Assembly (NCBI GenBank): GCA_030606335.1 | Contig: JAUWGP010000020.1 | Span: 1 to 52,514, forward strand | DNA: 52,514 bases | Direction: 5' to 3' | Source: Caldifarciminota bacterium | GTDB taxonomy: Bacteria; Hydrothermota; UBA3073 | In this document: one piece after another, positions 17,515-25,113 of the stretch | Numbering within the stretch: position 1 is the stretch's first letter | How the letters are laid out: each line of letters starts with the position of its first letter | The notes under the pieces: model-generated | The model's input: the letters and a program-made list of their open reading frames with translations, nothing else | Database searches by the model: none | Told to the model about the DNA's origin: nothing | Made by a program: the position numbers and the translations under genes

Positions 17515-17591
17515 GTATCGAGGATAAAAGAAGTTTTCCGTCAGGAAAATTTGGACGGAGCGTAGCGGAGTCTTTTATCCTCTGTTGTGCG
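17507..17591 (-). other. attC-like recombination site (85 bp) between the two cassettes
   Basis: Read on the minus strand: CGCACAAC, then the arm GAGGATAAAAGA (perfect 12-bp inverted repeat with TCTTTTATCCTC, plus-strand 17520-17531 and 17571-17582), a central GC-richer loop with the small hairpin TTTTCC/GGAAAA, then GATAC and GTTATACG. The outer 7-nt boxes GCACAAC and GTTATAC can pair throughout if two G-T pairs are allowed. This gives the outer R-box stem, unpaired spacer, and inner L-box stem of integron attC sites. The cores fit GTTRRRY except for T at the fifth base. Confidence 0.6.
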
Positions 17592-17666
17592 AGTGCGATA
17601 GCACCGAGTGAGCGTCAGCGAACGAGAGTTCACGGAGCCCAGCTGAAAAATCATTTTACGCTATTT

Positions 17667-19565
17667 TCAAAAAATGGAAACTATTCTCCAAACTAAACCA
17701 GCAAATAAAAGACCGTAAATTATTGATGATACTGTTAAAGCTACTGCTTTTTTAAATCCGAATTCTTTGATAAACATCCCTAAAGCAATTATGCATGGAA
17801 TCCCAATTGTAGAAGCTATACCAAATGTATATATTTGAAGAGGAGTTAAAGCTAAAGATATTTTACTGCCCAAAACTGATAAAAGCATTGCTCCAGTTAA
17901 ATCTTTTTGCAAAAATCCAAATGCCAAAGGGATAATAGTTACAGCAGGCAATCCTAACCAAGCAGTAATTGGTGAAAGAGGTCCTACTATAATATTGGTA
18001 AGACCTAATATTTCCAAAATTCCATAAGCTATTCCTCCAATTACCAACAGGGGCATGACTATATATACAAAATCTTTCATTCTAATCCAGCTTTTAGCAA
18101 GAACATTTTTAACCAAAGGCTTCCTATAAGGGGGTAATTCCAAAAGTAAGGGTTCACTTTTTATATGAATAACTTTTTTTATTCCAAAAGCCCAGATTAA
18201 ACCTGCAACAAGCAAAGTAGCAAAAACAGAAAAAGCCAACTTTATTCCCCCGTAAAATCCAACTATCCCCATTATTATAGCAATTCTTGAGGAACAAGGT
18301 ACAAAAGCAAATAGTGAAGCAGTATGAAATTGCTCTTTTTTAGATGATAATACTCTAGTAGCTCTAGTTGCTGGTGCAGTACAACCCAAGCCTAATGCTA
18401 AAGGAATAAATGATTTCCCGGGTAAACCTAATTTTTTTAAAAACCTTTCTGCATTAACAATAAATCTTGAAAGAAGTCCTATGTCTTCTAACAAACCTAA
18501 AAGCAAATAAAACAAGAAAACATAAGGTAAGGCGATGGAAACACCTGCTGCAAGTCCGGTTAAACCTTGAACTAGTATCATAGCAATAATGGAATGTTCC
18601 ACTGCGCCAAAAGAGGATAAAAGGATCTCGGTCGAACTCATAAGAACCCCTTGTATTAAATTGCCAAGGTATAAAAGTATTCCGAAGATGGCAAAAAGGA
18701 ATAAACCAGTAGTAAGCGGACCCCAAGTTTTATGCAAGAGAACTCGGTCAATCTTCTCTTCAAATTTTTCTTTTCCTATTTTTTCTTTTCCTAAAGAAGT
18801 TATCTGAGTAACTTTTTCCGCTATGAACGAAGCTGTGCCATATCTGGTTATGGATATATCCTCTGCAACTTTTGGATGGTCTTTTAAGCTTTCTTTAGCA
18901 TCTCCAATTACTCTCTCGTCCTTCAAATATTTATGAAAATCTTCATCTCCTTCCAAAACTCTTAGTGCTATAAACCTCTTTGGTATAGAAGTTTTTTTTA
19001 TTTGTGATGATATTTTATTTATCGCCCTTTCTATATCATCATCATACTTAACAGTAAAAATCCTCTTTGATATCTTTTTAATTTTTAAAACTGTATCTAC
19101 AAGTTTATCTATCCCTTTTTTCGTTAAAGGATTCATGGGGATAACAGGAATATGAAGAATTTTTTCTAGTTTTTCATAATCAATTTCTATTCCTCTCTTT
19201 TTAGTATCTTCTACAAAATTTAAAGCTAAAACAGTAGGTACATGAGCTTCTAATATCTGCAAAGTCATATAAAGACTTCTCTCAAGAGAAATTGCATCAG
19301 CAATTATTATTGCTCCATCTGCCTCTTCTTCAAACAAAGCCCTTTCGGTAACTTTTTCTTCTTCGCTTCTATCAGAAATAGAGTATGTCCCCGGAGTATC
19401 TACAAACTCAATTTCTGTATTATTAATTTTCTTTTTGGCTTTAGTCACTTCAACAGTGGTTCCAGGATAATTGGATACTGTAACTCTTGGACCAACTAAT
19501 GCATTAAGTAACGAAGATTTTCCTACGTTTGGCTGGCCGATTAAGAGTATCTTAAGATTTTTCAT
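17667..19565 (-). CDS. feoB: Ferrous iron transporter FeoB (GTPase-permease)
   Basis: The N-terminal G domain has G1 GQPNVGKS at 10-17, G2 SNYPGTTVE, and G3 DTPG at 56-59; a G4 position reads NFVED (116-120), where NxxD is usual. A helical switch region follows, then about eight to ten membrane helices with two nucleoside-recognition (Gate) segments containing GLGCTAPATRATR and FVPCSSRIAI. The protein imports Fe(II) across the inner membrane, driven or gated by GTP. At 632 residues it is at the short end for FeoB. Its start overlaps the upstream regulator gene by 14 nt. Both lie in one cassette-like segment. Confidence 0.9.
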   Translation of the reverse strand: MKNLKILLIGQPNVGKSSLLNALVGPRVTVSNYPGTTVEVTKAKKKINNTEIEFVDTPGTYSISDRSEEEKVTERALFEEEADGAIIIADAISLERSLYMTLQILEAHVPTVLALNFVEDTKKRGIEIDYEKLEKILHIPVIPMNPLTKKGIDKLVDTVLKIKKISKRIFTVKYDDDIERAINKISSQIKKTSIPKRFIALRVLEGDEDFHKYLKDERVIGDAKESLKDHPKVAEDISITRYGTASFIAEKVTQITSLGKEKIGKEKFEEKIDRVLLHKTWGPLTTGLFLFAIFGILLYLGNLIQGVLMSSTEILLSSFGAVEHSIIAMILVQGLTGLAAGVSIALPYVFLFYLLLGLLEDIGLLSRFIVNAERFLKKLGLPGKSFIPLALGLGCTAPATRATRVLSSKKEQFHTASLFAFVPCSSRIAIIMGIVGFYGGIKLAFSVFATLLVAGLIWAFGIKKVIHIKSEPLLLELPPYRKPLVKNVLAKSWIRMKDFVYIVMPLLVIGGIAYGILEILGLTNIIVGPLSPITAWLGLPAVTIIPLAFGFLQKDLTGAMLLSVLGSKISLALTPLQIYTFGIASTIGIPCIIALGMFIKEFGFKKAVALTVSSIIYGLLFAGLVWRIVSIF

Positions 19566-20166
19566 ATTCTAACACTTTAATTTCTTTTGCTATGTCTTTG
19601 TCCAGGGCAAATTTTTTGTTTTTTATTTCAATAATGATGCCATTTGGAATTTTATCAGTTATCCTTATTTTTTCTCCTGGATATATTCCCATACTGATCA
19701 CCCTCTCAAATAATCCAATGTTAAGATTAATATTTGCAATCAAACCTTCTTCTTGTTTGAATTCTGTTAAAGGAATACCTTTCTTTTTGAAAGTAGATAG
19801 TTTTTTGATAGTATCAATAACTTCTGTAGAAATATAATGCTCTAGAATATTAGTTGCCTCGATTGCTTCTTCTTTACTTCTTCTTTCCTTAAAATACTTT
19901 TCGAGAACAGAATGCTTTTTGATAATAACATTTGCTCTGACTTGTCCTTCTTTTGTCAGTTGTATATACTCTTTCCAAGGTCTCTTTTCTGAAGAAACCT
20001 TAACCAAACCTTCTTCTTCAAGTTCCTTTATTGCTTTAGACACAAAAGAATGAGAAACAGTAACTTCTAGTTTCATAAATTTTAGTGGAGTCCTTTTATT
20101 CTTCCTGCCTACTACTTCTAATATATCCTCTTTTACTATTTTTAAGATATCAGATTCTTTGGCCAT
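19552..20166 (-). CDS. DtxR/MntR-like regulator fused to a FeoA (SH3-like) domain
   Basis: Residues 1-70 form a winged helix-turn-helix (VTVSHSFVSKAIKELEEEGLVKV) and 80-125 a helical dimerisation region, as in the iron-dependent DtxR group. Residues about 130-204 (GLIANINLNIGLFERVISMGIYPGEKIRI...FALDKDIAKEI) match FeoA/SH3. It probably senses iron and controls feoB while its FeoA part may also assist transport. It overlaps feoB by 14 nt. The 40 nt before the ATG contain ATGATAAT and GTGATAAT, which may be part of an operator; no Shine-Dalgarno is seen. Confidence 0.82.
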   Translation of the reverse strand: MAKESDILKIVKEDILEVVGRKNKRTPLKFMKLEVTVSHSFVSKAIKELEEEGLVKVSSEKRPWKEYIQLTKEGQVRANVIIKKHSVLEKYFKERRSKEEAIEATNILEHYISTEVIDTIKKLSTFKKKGIPLTEFKQEEGLIANINLNIGLFERVISMGIYPGEKIRITDKIPNGIIIEIKNKKFALDKDIAKEIKVLEYEKS

Positions 20167-20236
20167 ATTATCACTATAATTATCATTGGTTAATGATGTT
20201 TCTTTTTAAGGCGGGGCGGAGTGAATTTCGCACAAC

Positions 20237-20329
20237 TTGTTTATATACGACATGGTGTCGTATATACTTCCGATTTGGCGGTATATGTGACATAGTGTCG
20301 CCTGCCTGCGGTAGGTAGGTATATACCAC
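20237..20329 (-). other. Candidate attI region with paired palindromes
   Basis: Between the recombinase stop and the first cassette core lies a perfect 11-bp palindrome (TATATACGACA/TGTCGTATATA, 20242-20266) and a second copy of its centre. GACATGGTGTC at 20249-20259 and GACATAGTGTC at 20289-20299 are exactly 40 bp apart, on the same face of the helix. A GGTATAT/ATATACC pair encloses the second copy. The position next to the first cassette is that of an integron attI site. Confidence 0.45.
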
Positions 20330-21532
20330 TTATGAATGATAGTTATCTTTCAATATCACATCCTCTTTCAAGTTATCTAAAGGGCTTGTTATACTACCCA
20401 AGAACTTATTACTCACATGGGTATAAATTTCCGTTGTTTTACTGCTTTTATGTCCCAAGAGTTCTTGGATAAACCTCAAATCTACCCCGCTCTCCAACAA
20501 ATGCGTAGCAAAACTGTGCCTGAGACTGTGGATTCCTACTTCTTTCTTGATATTTGCTTTACCGCAAGCATTTTCAAATATCCTTTGAGCAGTTCTTATC
20601 GTGATATGTCTTTCTTTAATATCACCCTCAAATAACCATTTCTTTGGTTTGTATTCCTTATAATATTGCCTCAATGTATCTAATGCAACATTTGAGAGTA
20701 TTGAATATCTATCCTTTCTTCCTTTAGCTCCTTTGACGAAAACCAATTTTCTCTCCGAATCAATGTATTTTGACTTGAGTTTCACCCCGCACCGAGATGG
20801 TGCGGGGTTTACTACCTCACTTACTCGTAAACCAGCAGAATAGACCAGCATTAGGATTACTTTATGCTTGATGTTATCAACATTAGATAAAATTCGTGCT
20901 ACCTCCTTTTTGCTTAATACTACAGGAAGTTTTTTATCTTTTTTTGGTCTTTTGATTTCGTAGGGAAATTTCTTTTTAAGAATAGTTCCATAGTAAAACT
21001 TCAAAGCATTGATGGCAGAATTTAGAGTTGATGTAGCAACTCCTTTCTCCTCCACTAATTGAGGAAGATAATCTTTGATATCTTCTTCTCTGATATTATC
21101 GGTTCCCTTGCCAGTAAGTTTAAGGAAATCTTTGTTGTAGTGAATATAGGCTTTGATTGTCTTCGGGTTGTATTTCCTTGATACCATCTCTCTTCGTAAA
21201 TCCTCAAATAGAGATTCTTTTACAAACTTATGCACAGCATTCTGCGGAAAGGTTTGCCCTACTTGTTTTAAGGATGGTTCTACCCAAATAGCTTCACCCT
21301 TAAAAATATCAAGGAGCCTTTTTATTACATTGTTAGAATGAGGAAACACCCAACATTTTTGTTCTGGATTCCATCGGTGTCCCTTTATCTCCTTAAGTTT
21401 TTTGATATAGGTTGGATTATAAGCACTTGAATTATACCATAAAAAATTCCTTCTGTCAAGCGAAATTTCATCACAAAGTCGGTAATTCGTGATTCGTGTT
21501 CGGGGTGAATGTCCGTAATCTGAAATCCACAA
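20330..21532 (-). CDS. Tyrosine recombinase/integrase (XerC/D-like) with extra N-terminal domain
   Basis: The catalytic domain shows Arg in YSAGLRVSEVV, HSLRHSFATH (His-x-x-Arg), LLGHKSS and the nucleophile Tyr in EIYTHVSNK. A SAM-like core-binding domain (about 95-180) precedes it. The region 38-65 (YNPTYIKKLKEIKG...WNPEQKCW) is an additional N-terminal domain seen in related integrases. There is no IntI-type insert between the second and third motifs. The true start is unclear: the open frame reaches a TTG at 21532, but a consensus promoter lies inside it at 21431-21459, so the first 35 or so codons are probably not translated; the first in-frame start after it is a GTG at 21349. A 9-residue insertion (NPAPSRCGV) is encoded by a palindrome. 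Confidence 0.85.
   Translation of the reverse strand: MWISDYGHSPRTRITNYRLCDEISLDRRNFLWYNSSAYNPTYIKKLKEIKGHRWNPEQKCWVFPHSNNVIKRLLDIFKGEAIWVEPSLKQVGQTFPQNAVHKFVKESLFEDLRREMVSRKYNPKTIKAYIHYNKDFLKLTGKGTDNIREEDIKDYLPQLVEEKGVATSTLNSAINALKFYYGTILKKKFPYEIKRPKKDKKLPVVLSKKEVARILSNVDNIKHKVILMLVYSAGLRVSEVVNPAPSRCGVKLKSKYIDSERKLVFVKGAKGRKDRYSILSNVALDTLRQYYKEYKPKKWLFEGDIKERHITIRTAQRIFENACGKANIKKEVGIHSLRHSFATHLLESGVDLRFIQELLGHKSSKTTEIYTHVSNKFLGSITSPLDNLKEDVILKDNYHS
20784..20808. repeat. Perfect GC-rich palindrome inserted in frame in the recombinase gene
   Basis: ACCCCGCACC, 5-nt loop, GGTGCGGGGT. It is translated as part of NPAPSRCGV between SEVV and KLKSKYIDSER, where related recombinases have only one residue. 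The frame is kept open across it. Confidence 0.85.
21431..21459 (-). promoter_or_regulatory. Consensus sigma-70 promoter inside the 5' part of the recombinase frame
   Basis: On the minus strand TTGACA (21459-21454), 17 bp, TATAAT (21436-21431), with extended ATGG. It matches the style of the other strong promoters in the window and implies a recombinase start further downstream than the open frame suggests. Confidence 0.7.
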
Positions 21533-21660
21533 TCTATTATCTACAATCAGTAATCTAAAATCTATAATCTTGTCCCTCCTCGCGACCGGGAGGTCGCTCC
21601 CACCTGTCGCAACCAGGAGGTTGCTCCTACCTATCGCGACCGGATCGAGAAAAATTCACC
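21533..21660. repeat. Low-complexity words and GCGACC/GCAACC hairpins
   Basis: AATCTATTATCTACAATCAG-type words are followed by two adjacent hairpins, GCGACC/GGTCGC at 21582-21597 and GCAACC/GGTTGC at 21609-21624, each with a 4-nt loop, and the start of a third (GCGACCGG). They belong to the same family as the hairpin at 10812-10827. No gene is seen in 21533-21780. Confidence 0.7.
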
Positions 21661-21780
21661 ACAAAGACACAAAGTTCACTCTTCCTTGTGTCTCGGCGAC
21701 TATTTATCCAATAAAGCCATTTATACTTTTATAGAAGTAGTAACTCAAAATCGATAATTACTAATTTTGCATTTTATATT

Positions 21781-23004
21781 CTATATCTCTATCGTCGCAT
21801 CCCTTTCTGGTCCTATAGATACAATTCCCACCTTCGTGCCAGAGATTTTTTCCATAAGTGTTATATATTTATAAGCATTTTCAGATAGTGTATTTTCTAT
21901 CATATCCCAACCAGGGAGTGTCTCATAAACAGGTTGTGCCTTCTCAATATAAAATGGTAAATATTCATAAGTTTTATCATTTATCCTATAATTTACACAT
22001 ATTTTTATCTCTTTAAATTCCGATAGCACATCCAATTTTGTTAGTGCTAATGAAGTTATTCCTGAGAGTTTAACTGCATAGCCAAGTATAACTCCATCTA
22101 ACCAGCCACATCTCCTGGGTCTGTTTGTTGTTGCTCCATATTCACCACCCTTTTTTCGAATTATCTCTCCTAATTCGCCTTTTATCTCTGTGGGAAATGG
22201 ACCCGATCCAACTCTCGTTGTGTATGCCTTTACCACACCTATTACCCTATCTATTTTCATAGGAGGAATGCCTGAGCCCAGACAGGCACCAGATGCAGTC
22301 GTAGAAGATGATGTTACAAATGGATATGAACCATAGTCAATATCGAGCATTGTACCCTGTGCGCCCTCAAGAAGTATGTTATTATCAGATTCAACTGATT
22401 TCCAGATGATTGGCTCTGTGTCAGTTATATACCCACCTATCTTTTCTCCTGCAGACAGCCATTCATCTAACTCGTCAGTTATTAAGTAGTTATACTCTCT
22501 TTTTAAAAACTTGCTTTTTTCCTGAAACATCTTCTGTACTCTCTCTTTGAAGCCTGGTAAGAGTATATCCCCGACTCTTATTCCAATTCTCTCTATTTTA
22601 TCGGAATATGTGGGTCCAATACCTCTCCTGGTCGTTCCAATCCCCCTTTTACTATCTAATAGCTTATCGAGTGCAAGATGCCATGGCATCACAAGATGGG
22701 CTCTCGAACTGATAAAAAATCTCCCCTTAAGGTTTATGCCAATCTTATTCAATGCATCAATTTCTGCATATAAACTTCCAGGTCTAATGACCACACCAGG
22801 ACCTATGATACATATACACTCAGGGTTGAAAATACCCGCTGGAATTAGGTGAAGAACCAGCTTGCCCTGTGGTGTTATTATTGTATGACCAGCATTGTTT
22901 CCTCCATTGTATCGAACTACCATATGGCATTCTCTGGCGAGATAATCAACAATTTTGCCCTTTCCCTCATCACCAAAGTGTGTGCCGATGACTATGGTAA
23001 TCAT
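21781..23004 (-). CDS. purA: Adenylosuccinate synthetase
   Basis: The P-loop GTHFGDEGKGKIVDYLA at the N-terminus, NNAGHTI, GTTRRGIGPTYSDK and TTNRPRRCGWLD are the GTP-, IMP- and aspartate-binding motifs of PurA. It converts IMP and aspartate to adenylosuccinate, the committed step to AMP. GGAGGG lies 4 nt before the ATG. At 407 residues it is a little shorter than the usual 425-430, with no motif missing. Confidence 0.97.
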   Translation of the reverse strand: MITIVIGTHFGDEGKGKIVDYLARECHMVVRYNGGNNAGHTIITPQGKLVLHLIPAGIFNPECICIIGPGVVIRPGSLYAEIDALNKIGINLKGRFFISSRAHLVMPWHLALDKLLDSKRGIGTTRRGIGPTYSDKIERIGIRVGDILLPGFKERVQKMFQEKSKFLKREYNYLITDELDEWLSAGEKIGGYITDTEPIIWKSVESDNNILLEGAQGTMLDIDYGSYPFVTSSSTTASGACLGSGIPPMKIDRVIGVVKAYTTRVGSGPFPTEIKGELGEIIRKKGGEYGATTNRPRRCGWLDGVILGYAVKLSGITSLALTKLDVLSEFKEIKICVNYRINDKTYEYLPFYIEKAQPVYETLPGWDMIENTLSENAYKYITLMEKISGTKVGIVSIGPERDATIEI

Positions 23005-23115
23005 AGGACCCTCCTTTTATTTCGAAAGATATTTTTAAAAATCTCTCAACTAATTTTTCGTAAACCATAGTTTTCAAATTAATTATAAATTTTTTGCTTG
23101 TCTCCCCCTGATTCT

Positions 23116-23196
23116 TGTAGGGATCGGATTTCCGTCTGCTGTCGGACGGGTATCCGACCCGTTTCTTTTGTGGGTTTGATAAATCGAACCCCTACA
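23116..23196. repeat. Nested palindromic element
   Basis: TGTAGGGATCGGATTT at the left pairs with AAATCGAACCCCTACA at the right; inside are CCGTC...GACGG and CGGGT/ACCCG hairpins. It is probably a small mobile palindrome. It sits in the 600-bp gene-free gap 23005-23607, the rest of which is AT-rich sequence and the repeat cluster that follows. Confidence 0.65.
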
Positions 23197-23324
23197 TTTT
23201 CGCTTTTATATTCTATTTGACACTACCTTTCGAAAGATAACATTTAACTGTTAAGGAACGCTAATTATCGATAATTATATTCTTGATTATAAGACATTTA
23301 AAACTAAAGAAAGATTATGTTATC

Positions 23325-23515
23325 AAGAATGAGATTGCCACACTCTCTTCGTTCGTTCGCAATGACGACACTCTTTCTGTCATTGCGAGGAGTCCGTCGA
23401 TTGATGGACGACGAAGCAATCCCTTTTTGATAGATACAGATCAATGATATTTTAAAAAGAGATTGCAACGCCCCGATTATCATCAGGACTCGCAATGACA
23501 GAGAGATCTATCCGT
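23325..23515. repeat. GATTGCC/GCAATGACA composite repeat cluster
   Basis: The cluster shares with 3395-3658 the AGATTGCCACACTCTCTTCG core, the GTCATTGCGAG palindrome, and the spacer TTTTGATAGATACAGATCAA. This conserved non-palindromic spacer shows the composite moves or is copied as one unit. Confidence 0.78.
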
Positions 23516-23607
23516 TCACTCCAAAGAGCTTAACTGTGATGAAATAAATTTTTATATCATAATTTTTTTGAATCCTATAATTCGCGTTTTTTCGCGTCTA
23601 TTCGCGG

Positions 23608-24624
23608 TTAATCTTCTGGTTCTTTTGTTCCCAATCCCTCTCTTGAGACCATTCTTGTGAGTAGAAAGCCACCAAGTATCACTGATAGATAGTATGAAAA
23701 GAATCTCCATAATACAATAAATATGCCAAGTAGATGTTCAGGACAGAGAGGTTTAAAAAGTAGGAAAGCACCACCCTCTGCTATTCCACTTGCTCCTGGA
23801 GTAGGAGCGAATAGGAGTAGATAGGTTAGAAGTACCTGGGTTATCATAGTTTGTCCTATTGGGGGAGATAGCCCTAATCCTTTTAATATCGGGTAAGGGA
23901 GGAAGAAGAAACATAATCTTGATACACATGCTACAAGGAAAGCTAATGGAAGTTTCCATTTTCCAAGTATAAAAATTTCTCTCAGTGTGGATTTCATATC
24001 TGATATTTCTTTTACAGTTTTTAGGATAATACCTCTTGCCTTTTCTGTTTTTGCAAATCTCAATAAAAAAGCTCTTGTTCTATCTGTATTTAATGAAGCT
24101 AATATAAGTATCAATACGGCTGCTCCTACTGCTATGAGAAGGTATCTTGAAATATTTAAAACAAATCCCTGTTTAAGAATAGCACTGTAGTATATATAGA
24201 TAACAGGGATAGCTAAGGGTAATATAAGCGTGAGGAGTACACTCCTTACAAGCATAATACTACCTGATTTTCCGATTGATAGATTTTTCTCCTTATGCAA
24301 GATGTACATTTGGAGGGGAACACCAGCTACACCGAATGGAACTAATGTGAGGAAAGAACCACCAAGTATAAATTCCAGTGCACCTGATAATCTCATCCAT
24401 CCAGACACACACCAGATAAGAATTCTAAGCCAGAGGGTTTCAAGCCAGATATAAATAAGAACCGTAAATAGGGCAAGAAGAATGTAGAAGGGATTTAATT
24501 TTTTTAGAGAGGGGAGAGTATCTTCGGTAACTGTGAAGATCATAAGAATAGTGATTGATACTATTGAGAGGACGAGAAAAATGCGGAGCATCCTTTTTAC
24601 GAGCCTCAAATTGAGTTTGTGCAT
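23608..24624 (-). CDS. Flippase-like / LPG-synthase-type transmembrane protein
   Basis: The 338-residue protein is almost wholly hydrophobic, with about eight helices, and includes PFGVAGVPLQMYIL and PTPGASGIAEGGAFLLF, which are conserved in the UPF0104/lysylphosphatidylglycerol synthetase transmembrane family. Members probably translocate lipids or lipid-linked sugars; no catalytic LPG-synthase C-terminal domain is present here. Its start directly follows the mreD stop, so it is co-transcribed with that cell-shape gene. Confidence 0.82.
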   Translation of the reverse strand: MHKLNLRLVKRMLRIFLVLSIVSITILMIFTVTEDTLPSLKKLNPFYILLALFTVLIYIWLETLWLRILIWCVSGWMRLSGALEFILGGSFLTLVPFGVAGVPLQMYILHKEKNLSIGKSGSIMLVRSVLLTLILPLAIPVIYIYYSAILKQGFVLNISRYLLIAVGAAVLILILASLNTDRTRAFLLRFAKTEKARGIILKTVKEISDMKSTLREIFILGKWKLPLAFLVACVSRLCFFFLPYPILKGLGLSPPIGQTMITQVLLTYLLLFAPTPGASGIAEGGAFLLFKPLCPEHLLGIFIVLWRFFSYYLSVILGGFLLTRMVSREGLGTKEPED

Positions 24625-25089
24625 TTACTCACCTCTTCTATCTATCTTTTGGAAGAGAAAAAATAGGACAACCCCGACAACGGTAGTATAAAGACTTGAG
24701 GGAAGTATTCTTGCATAAAATGTGTAAAAGGAGAACTGACCCTTTGGTATGGCTATTATAAGATCGTGTATACAGACTGTTAGGAAGATTATAACAGCCT
24801 GAGCTAAAGGTTTTTTCCTATATAGAAAGCTTCCCAGAAATCCAAGTAGCCAACCAATAATGGTATTTAGGAGTACATTATATCCAAAGCCTTTTATAGA
24901 ATAAAGGTCAACGAAGAGACCCATTCCAAAACCATACCACATAGCACTTCTTCCATGAAAGAGTCCTATGTAGCATATGAGTATAAGAATCAGATTGGGT
25001 ACTGCCCGACCAATAGATATGAACTGTATTACCGTGCTCTGAAGCAAACAGAAGATTATTGCTATGATAATAAATACAAAATTACGCAT
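24625..25089 (-). CDS. mreD: Rod shape-determining protein MreD
   Basis: This 154-residue protein has five hydrophobic helices. The pattern VIQFISIGRAVPNLILILICYIG at the N-terminus, followed by FGMGLFVDLYSIKGFGYN, is the MreD signature. It is part of the inner-membrane elongasome that places new peptidoglycan. mreB and mreC are not adjacent; instead lysS lies upstream by 24 bp and the flippase-like gene follows at once. Confidence 0.85.
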   Translation of the reverse strand: MRNFVFIIIAIIFCLLQSTVIQFISIGRAVPNLILILICYIGLFHGRSAMWYGFGMGLFVDLYSIKGFGYNVLLNTIIGWLLGFLGSFLYRKKPLAQAVIIFLTVCIHDLIIAIPKGQFSFYTFYARILPSSLYTTVVGVVLFFLFQKIDRRGE

Positions 25090-25113
25090 AAGAGAGATGA
25101 TGGTAATAAATTC

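Larger units (their letters stand above)
17584..20236 (-). mobile_element. Cassette 1: DtxR/FeoA plus feoB bounded by GTTGTGCG / CGCACAAC
   Basis: On the minus strand the segment opens with GTTGTGCG (20236-20229) and closes with the exact complement CGCACAAC (17591-17584), 2.65 kb later. It encodes a complete iron-uptake unit. The last 75 bp before the closing core are GC-richer than the genes. Two-gene cassettes of this length are uncommon in known integrons. Confidence 0.55.
16460..21532 (-). mobile_element. Integron-like cassette island with tyrosine recombinase
   Basis: The island contains, read on the minus strand, a tyrosine recombinase (20330-21532), a palindrome-rich candidate attI (20237-20329), a two-gene iron-transport cassette (20236-17584), an attC-like stem-loop (17591-17507), a flavin-reductase cassette (17514-16736) and a decayed or interrupted terminal attC-like site (16743-16460). 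Each cassette begins with a GTT core and ends with its exact complement, the hallmark of integron cassettes. It lies between ruvB and purA. The right edge is approximate. The recombinase is not a canonical IntI, so assignment as a true integron is an inference. Confidence 0.6.

Noticed and set aside
21533-21780. Insertion sequence remnant beside the recombinase
   Set aside because: Only short hairpins and low-complexity words are present; no transposase fragment or terminal repeats could be found.
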